Shown here in pieces: positions 60,436 to 64,000 of a stretch of DNA of 64,000 nt. Every line of letters begins with the position of its first letter. Positions within the stretch are counted from its first letter, which is position 1. Below the pieces are notes generated by a model. It was given only the letters and a program-made list of their open reading frames with translations, made no database searches and was not told the DNA's origin. Both the position numbers and the translations under genes were made by a program. Origin of the DNA: Clostridium sp. 'White wine YQ' (GTDB lineage Bacteria; Bacillota; Clostridia; Clostridiales; Clostridiaceae); assembly GCF_028728205.1 (NCBI RefSeq), contig NZ_JAQYUU010000003.1, positions 310,001 to 374,000 of the forward strand, read 5' to 3'.

Positions 60436-60769
60436 GATTATCCTCCTTACTAATTAAGAAATTTTCAGCGAATTTAATCATTTGTTTTTTACGCTCAATT
60501 TCATTTATGAGCATCTTTCGTCCTTTATCTGTTATTCTATATACTTTTTTATTTTCATCTGTATCTGAACTTAACTCTACTAATTCTGCAGCTAATAGCT
60601 TTTTAAGTGTTGTATAAAGTGATGCTGGCCCTATAACAACTTGATTATCAGTAAATTTTTCAATTGCTTTCATAATAAGATATCCATGCTTTTCCTCAAT
60701 AACACAAGATAAAATATAAAAAGCTGAATCAGTAAGTTCACCAATATCAATGGAATCTTTTCTCGGCAT
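60425..60769 (-). CDS. PadR-family repressor
   Basis: 114 residues from ATG 60769 (GGAAGGTGAG before it; GTG 60778 lies inside that site). TDSAFYILSCVIEEKHGYLIMKAIEKF and IGPASLYTTLKKLLAAELVEL form the PadR winged helix, with one C-terminal dimerisation helix. It overlaps the DUF2812 gene. Dyads upstream (60791-60842) are likely autoregulatory sites. Confidence 0.92.
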   Translation of the reverse strand: MPRKDSIDIGELTDSAFYILSCVIEEKHGYLIMKAIEKFTDNQVVIGPASLYTTLKKLLAAELVELSSDTDENKKVYRITDKGRKMLINEIERKKQMIKFAENFLISKEDNHEK

Positions 60770-60790
60770 AAAACTCACCTTCCTATTTTT

Positions 60791-60842
60791 AGTATATCAT
60801 TTATTGATATACTATATTTAATAATATACCAATAAATGATAT
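60791..60842. promoter_or_regulatory. PadR operator dyads
   Basis: AGTATATCA and TGATATACT flank TTTAT (60791-60813), and a related element TATACCAATAAATGATATA follows at about 60824-60842, in inverted order. Confidence 0.6.
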
Positions 60843-60867
60843 AACTGTCAAATGTTTACATTATTAA

Positions 60868-60902
60868 TAGACACGGAAAAGTTATTATACTTCTCCGTGT
60901 CT
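60868..60902 (-). terminator. Hairpin after helD
   Basis: AGACACGGA.AAG pairs with CTT.TCCGTGTCT across a short AT loop, immediately past the helD stop. The T-run is weak on both strands. Confidence 0.6.
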
Positions 60903-60923
60903 TCTTCATTGTTTATTAATTAA

Positions 60924-63194
60924 TTAATTATAGTCAGCAACAATCTTAAATGACTCATTTAGCAATGGTGTACATTTACCTGAGTAGTAAATGCATAAAA
61001 CATGAAGCGCTCTAGTACATGCCGTATAAAACAGCAGCCTTTCCTCCTCTGAGCTGTAATTTTCATTACCAGCATTATAAATAAGTGCTACATCAAACTC
61101 TAACCCTTTTGCAAGATAAGCTGGTATTACTAGCGTATCACTTACATATTCATCATCATCTTTCAGTATAACCTTCACATTTATCTTATCTTTTAAAAAA
61201 CTATATACCTCTTCAGCTTCTTTTGCTGTCCTTGCTATAATTCCAATGGATTTATATCCCTTATCCTTATATGCTTTTATATCATAAAGAAGTTTTTCTC
61301 TTATCTTTTCTTCATTCGTGAAACCAAAAATTAAAGGTTTTTCTCCGTTTCTTTCTACGCATTCATCAGTAATTTCCTTATTAAGCAGCTTTCTTGCAAA
61401 CTTAGTAATTTCCATGGTTGATCTATAACTCTTAGTTAGGTTTATTATACAGGTGTTATCTTTAGGAAATACTCTTGAAATATTATTATAATCTCCAACA
61501 TTCATAAATGGATTAATTGACTGATTTAAATCCCCTAGTATAGTCATATTGGCATGATTAAAAAGCTGATAGAGAATTTCATATTGAAGTGGAGTGTAGT
61601 CTTGAGCCTCATCTATTATTACATATTTGATTTCTGAGGTTCTTGGTAGATCTCCCAGTACACCTTTTAAATATAAAAGTGGTGTCTGATCTTCATAATT
61701 AAGTTTTCCAGCTCTCAAATTTTCTAAAGAATATCTTTTAATCTCATTTATTTTCTTCTTATCATATTGTGAATTTAAATTATTAGCGAGTGTATCTAGG
61801 TTTTCAAAAAAGCCTTTATAAATTTCAACTAAATCAAATCTTGTCATCATATTTATTTCATCATATAAACCCTTCATTTCACTCTTTGCACTAGCTAAAC
61901 TACGTTCCATAATCTCGATTTTATCTATATAGTTACCTGAGTCTTTAAGTTCACTAGACACTTCTTCTACTCTTTGTTTCTCATAAGGTTCTATTAAAAA
62001 TAAAATTCTTTCTTTTATCTTTTGAAGTCTCCTTTTAAGTGGAAGTTTAATATAATCTTTAAAAAATAATTCTTGTACTTCCTCCGAAGAAATTATTAAC
62101 CTATCACCCAAAATGATATCTTTAAAATTTCTATCCATTTTATCAATATAGTCTGCATATTGCTTTAAGGTATCCACAAATTCTACTGAAGATTTATATT
62201 TTATGTTGATGATCCTTTCTTCATAATCTGCTTCCTTCTTTGACCCTAAGATATATTCCATCATTTCGCAGTAATCTTCCTTCTTAAAGTCATTTCCTAA
62301 GGCATTATGCATATATTCTTTAAAGGTTGTCTGGCACATATTATCTTCTCCAAGCTCAGGTAATACATTAGATATATAGTCATTAAAAATTTCATTTGGT
62401 GAGAATATTATTATATTTTGTGGAGTAATTTTATCTCTATGTTTATAAAGTAAATAGGCAATTCTATGAAGTGCAACAGATGTTTTTCCGCTTCCTGCTG
62501 GCCCCTGAACTATCAAATTTTTGTACTCTTCATTACGTATGACTTTATTTTGTTCTCTTTGAATTGTTGTTACTATGGCTTTCATCTTGCTATCAGTGTT
62601 TTTACTCAGCATCCCTTGAAGTATCTCATCATCTATTGTAATGTTGCTATCAAACATATAGTCGATTTTACCATTATTAATCTTATACTGCCTCTTTAGT
62701 GTAAGTTCGCCTTCTACAGTTCCTTCAGGGCATTCATATTTTGCTTTTCCGATTTCGTAATCATAGAACATACTAGAAATAGGAGCTCTCCAATCGTATA
62801 CTAGGAAATCATAGTCATCGTTAATAAGATTTGAAACTCCAATATAATATTTTTCAGCTTTTTCTTCTCCTTTTTCAACAAAGTCGATTCTTCCGAAATA
62901 AGGCGACAAAATCATTCTCTCATATTTCTCTTGAATCTTTTTTGTAAATTCATGAGTTCTCTTCTGTCTTTTCATTGTTCCAATGAACTCCATAAATTCT
63001 ACAACTTGTTCTAATCCATTTGAAATTGAAATTGAACCTACATCCTGCCATAGTTGCCTTTGTGTTTCAATAGCATCTTTTCTAAATTTCTCTTTAAAAT
63101 CATTGTTTTCTCTTAATTGTTTGCGAGCCTCACTAAGTACAGCTTGTAGCCATTGATCTTCAAGATTCCATTCAAAATCATTTCTGTTCATCAT
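60924..63194 (-). CDS. helD: HelD-like superfamily 1 helicase (RNA polymerase recycling factor)
   Basis: 756 residues. An N-terminal coiled-coil arm (KRQKRTHEFTKKIQEKYER) precedes the UvrD-like motor: Walker A GPAGSGKTSVALHR (about 232-245), YVIIDEAQDYTPLQYEIL for motif II, LGDLNQSINPF for motif III, NLTKSYRSTMEI for motif IV and VIPAYLAKGLEFD for motif V, with the final TACTRALHVL. The central insertion matches class II HelD of Firmicutes, which pulls RNA polymerase off DNA. ATG after GGGGGCAAT. It is divergent from the candidate small RNA promoter. Confidence 0.92.
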   Translation of the reverse strand: MMNRNDFEWNLEDQWLQAVLSEARKQLRENNDFKEKFRKDAIETQRQLWQDVGSISISNGLEQVVEFMEFIGTMKRQKRTHEFTKKIQEKYERMILSPYFGRIDFVEKGEEKAEKYYIGVSNLINDDYDFLVYDWRAPISSMFYDYEIGKAKYECPEGTVEGELTLKRQYKINNGKIDYMFDSNITIDDEILQGMLSKNTDSKMKAIVTTIQREQNKVIRNEEYKNLIVQGPAGSGKTSVALHRIAYLLYKHRDKITPQNIIIFSPNEIFNDYISNVLPELGEDNMCQTTFKEYMHNALGNDFKKEDYCEMMEYILGSKKEADYEERIINIKYKSSVEFVDTLKQYADYIDKMDRNFKDIILGDRLIISSEEVQELFFKDYIKLPLKRRLQKIKERILFLIEPYEKQRVEEVSSELKDSGNYIDKIEIMERSLASAKSEMKGLYDEINMMTRFDLVEIYKGFFENLDTLANNLNSQYDKKKINEIKRYSLENLRAGKLNYEDQTPLLYLKGVLGDLPRTSEIKYVIIDEAQDYTPLQYEILYQLFNHANMTILGDLNQSINPFMNVGDYNNISRVFPKDNTCIINLTKSYRSTMEITKFARKLLNKEITDECVERNGEKPLIFGFTNEEKIREKLLYDIKAYKDKGYKSIGIIARTAKEAEEVYSFLKDKINVKVILKDDDEYVSDTLVIPAYLAKGLEFDVALIYNAGNENYSSEEERLLFYTACTRALHVLCIYYSGKCTPLLNESFKIVADYN

Positions 63195-63238
63195 ATTGCC
63201 CCCTTAAAAAATAATTTAAGAAATTTATTTAAAATATA

Positions 63239-63267
63239 TTGACATTGCTTTTTACGAGTTGTATAAT
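63239..63267 (+). promoter_or_regulatory. Perfect sigma-A promoter without a downstream gene
   Basis: TTGACA (63239-63244), 17 bp, TATAAT (63262-63267). It points away from helD toward a 180-bp gap with no reading frame, and drives the candidate RNA at 63274. Confidence 0.85.
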
Positions 63268-63273
63268 ATAGTT

Positions 63274-63380
63274 AGGGAGTTATATTCAACTTGTTAAAGT
63301 GGCGCTAAATCTAGTGTATCACTTTATTTTTGCTTCGTCAATAGTAAAACATTTGTTATCTAACAAGTGTTTTTTTATTT
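63274..63380 (+). ncRNA. Candidate small RNA of about 105 nt
   Basis: Predicted from a consensus promoter (63239) and a strong terminator. The transcript would start near 63274. Stem-loop 1 pairs AAAGTGGCGCTA (63296-63307) with TAGTGT-AT-CACTTT (63312-63325) with a 2-nt bulge, followed by ATTTTTGC. Stem-loop 2 pairs AACATTTGTTA (63348-63358) with TAACAAGTGTT (63361-63371), followed by TTTTT and more T residues. No reading frame longer than 5 codons with a ribosome site is seen. Family unknown. Confidence 0.6.
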
Positions 63381-63401
63381 TGCAACTTAAAATTTCTATA
63401 A

Positions 63402-63442
63402 AGCAAAAGCTCTTACCATCTTCTCGGTAAGAGCTCTTATTT
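63402..63442 (-). terminator. Terminator of the truncated MFS gene
   Basis: AGCTCTTACC pairs with GGTAAGAGCT (63408-63436 region) around 8 nt; on the minus strand TTTTGCTTT follows. Confidence 0.75.
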
Positions 63443-63452
63443 TTAAGTCATA

Positions 63453-64000
63453 TTATGCTACGTTTTCTTCTATATCTTCAATAATAACTTTATGCTTACT
63501 TTCCTTTTTTAAGTAGAAACTTATAGGAATAGCTACTAATATTATAACTGTAGATATTTTATAAATATCATTTACTGCCAAGGTAAAAGACTTAAGTGGT
63601 AACAGTTTATCACTTGGATTTAATATAGCCATACTCTTCGCATGAAAAGCAGTTCTTGCTGTAAGCAATGAAGCAAATACCCCCATGGATAAAGATGCAA
63701 ATCCTTGTCTTATCCAATTGTTAACAGAGGATGCATGCCCGCTCATCTCTCGCGGCACTGCTGACATACCAGAGTTTGTTGCTGGCATTGTGGATAATGA
63801 TATTCCTATATTTCTTACAATCATCCAAAATACAATATAGGATGAAGGTGTACTCATTGTTAAATGTGCCATTTCCCATGAACCTAATCCAATCAAAGAT
63901 ACTCCTATAAATATTAGCATACGCGGTCCAACACGATTGTATAATTTACCTACTAAAGGCATTATTAATGCCATTGCCAAGGAAGCCGGCAGCAAAATTA
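63453..64000 (-). CDS. MFS multidrug transporter (DHA2), N-terminus outside window
   Basis: C-terminal part of about 182 residues; the open frame continues past base 64000 (Ile before the Leu at 63995), so the TTG at 63995 is internal, not a start. MALIMPLVGKLYNRVGPRML, AVPREMSGHASSVNNWIRQGF and the final helix before YLKKESKHK match the end of EmrB-type 14-TMS pumps, including the EmrB at 46017 (SVPQELTARATALNTTIRQVAG). The rest of the gene and any adaptor lie outside. Confidence 0.88.
   Translation of the reverse strand, partial: ILLPASLAMALIMPLVGKLYNRVGPRMLIFIGVSLIGLGSWEMAHLTMSTPSSYIVFWMIVRNIGISLSTMPATNSGMSAVPREMSGHASSVNNWIRQGFASLSMGVFASLLTARTAFHAKSMAILNPSDKLLPLKSFTLAVNDIYKISTVIILVAIPISFYLKKESKHKVIIEDIEENVA

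Noticed and set aside
1..64000. CRISPR array, tRNA, rRNA, insertion sequence or prophage block
   Set aside because: No regular short repeats, no cloverleaf sequence, no transposase, integrase or phage structural gene was found on either strand.

Overview
The window is AT-rich DNA from an anaerobic, spore-forming, low-GC Firmicute, most likely Clostridium sensu stricto. This rests on the base composition, strong AGGAGG-type ribosome binding sites with many TTG/GTG starts, an alpha/beta small acid-soluble spore protein, a CotA-type coat oxidase, a class II HelD helicase and many TetR/MarR/PadR/MerR-controlled efflux genes. I see no rRNA, tRNA, insertion sequence, CRISPR array or prophage block. 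It reads as chromosomal accessory sequence dense in regulators and exporters.

Layout. 0-1.25 kb: 3' truncated chemoreceptor. 1.6-7.0 kb: MacAB/YknXYZ-like ABC exporter followed by a two-component system. 7.1-11.1 kb: CNNM/CorC membrane protein, CotA-like multicopper oxidase, beta-hydroxyacid dehydrogenase. 11.1-15.0 kb: a second, paralogous two-component system divergent from an ABC-2 exporter. 15.3-25.4 kb: the most unusual part, with two small proteins sharing a beta-rich domain (one probably with a DNRLRE-like module), a glycosyltransferase-TPR fusion, a nucleotide-sugar epimerase, a sugar nucleotidylyltransferase, a glycosyltransferase, an SGNH-like protein, an MBOAT O-acyltransferase and a tandem pair of unknown paralogues. 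25.7-34.7 kb: DedA-PAP2 fusion, MerR/SDR pair, HAD phosphatase, ferredoxin-flavodoxin protein with a TetR regulator, flavoprotein, MFS pump, PNPOx-like protein and WYL regulator. 34.8-40.1 kb: YdjG/YdjI-like zinc-ribbon pair and a SWIM-SNF2 helicase. 40.2-54.4 kb: LysE/LysR, methyltransferase, L,D-transpeptidase, MarR/PNPOx, TetR-EmrB-EmrA, coat-like cupin, TetR/MFS, MFS/GNAT and a second GNAT. 54.7-58.0 kb: MoxR-DUF58-DUF4129 operon. 58.3-64 kb: secreted ricin-lectin lysozyme, SASP, PadR/DUF2812, HelD, a candidate small RNA and a 5' truncated MFS pump.

Main interpretation. Five genes or operons that look connected with the spore surface (cotA-like, the 99-residue protein operon, the glycosyltransferase-TPR gene, the paralogue pair and the cupin) each have an AC-N16/17-CATANNNTA sequence shortly upstream, which matches the sigma-K (late mother-cell) consensus. 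I infer that 15.3-25.4 kb encodes an uncharacterised, sporulation-controlled surface layer: structural proteins plus enzymes that make and O-acylate a glycan. Most regulators sit beside the gene they probably control, and several divergent regions carry clear palindromic operators (27587, 30204, 33720, 40858, 44227, 45258, 50321, 60791). All functional calls come from reading the sequence; no database search was run.
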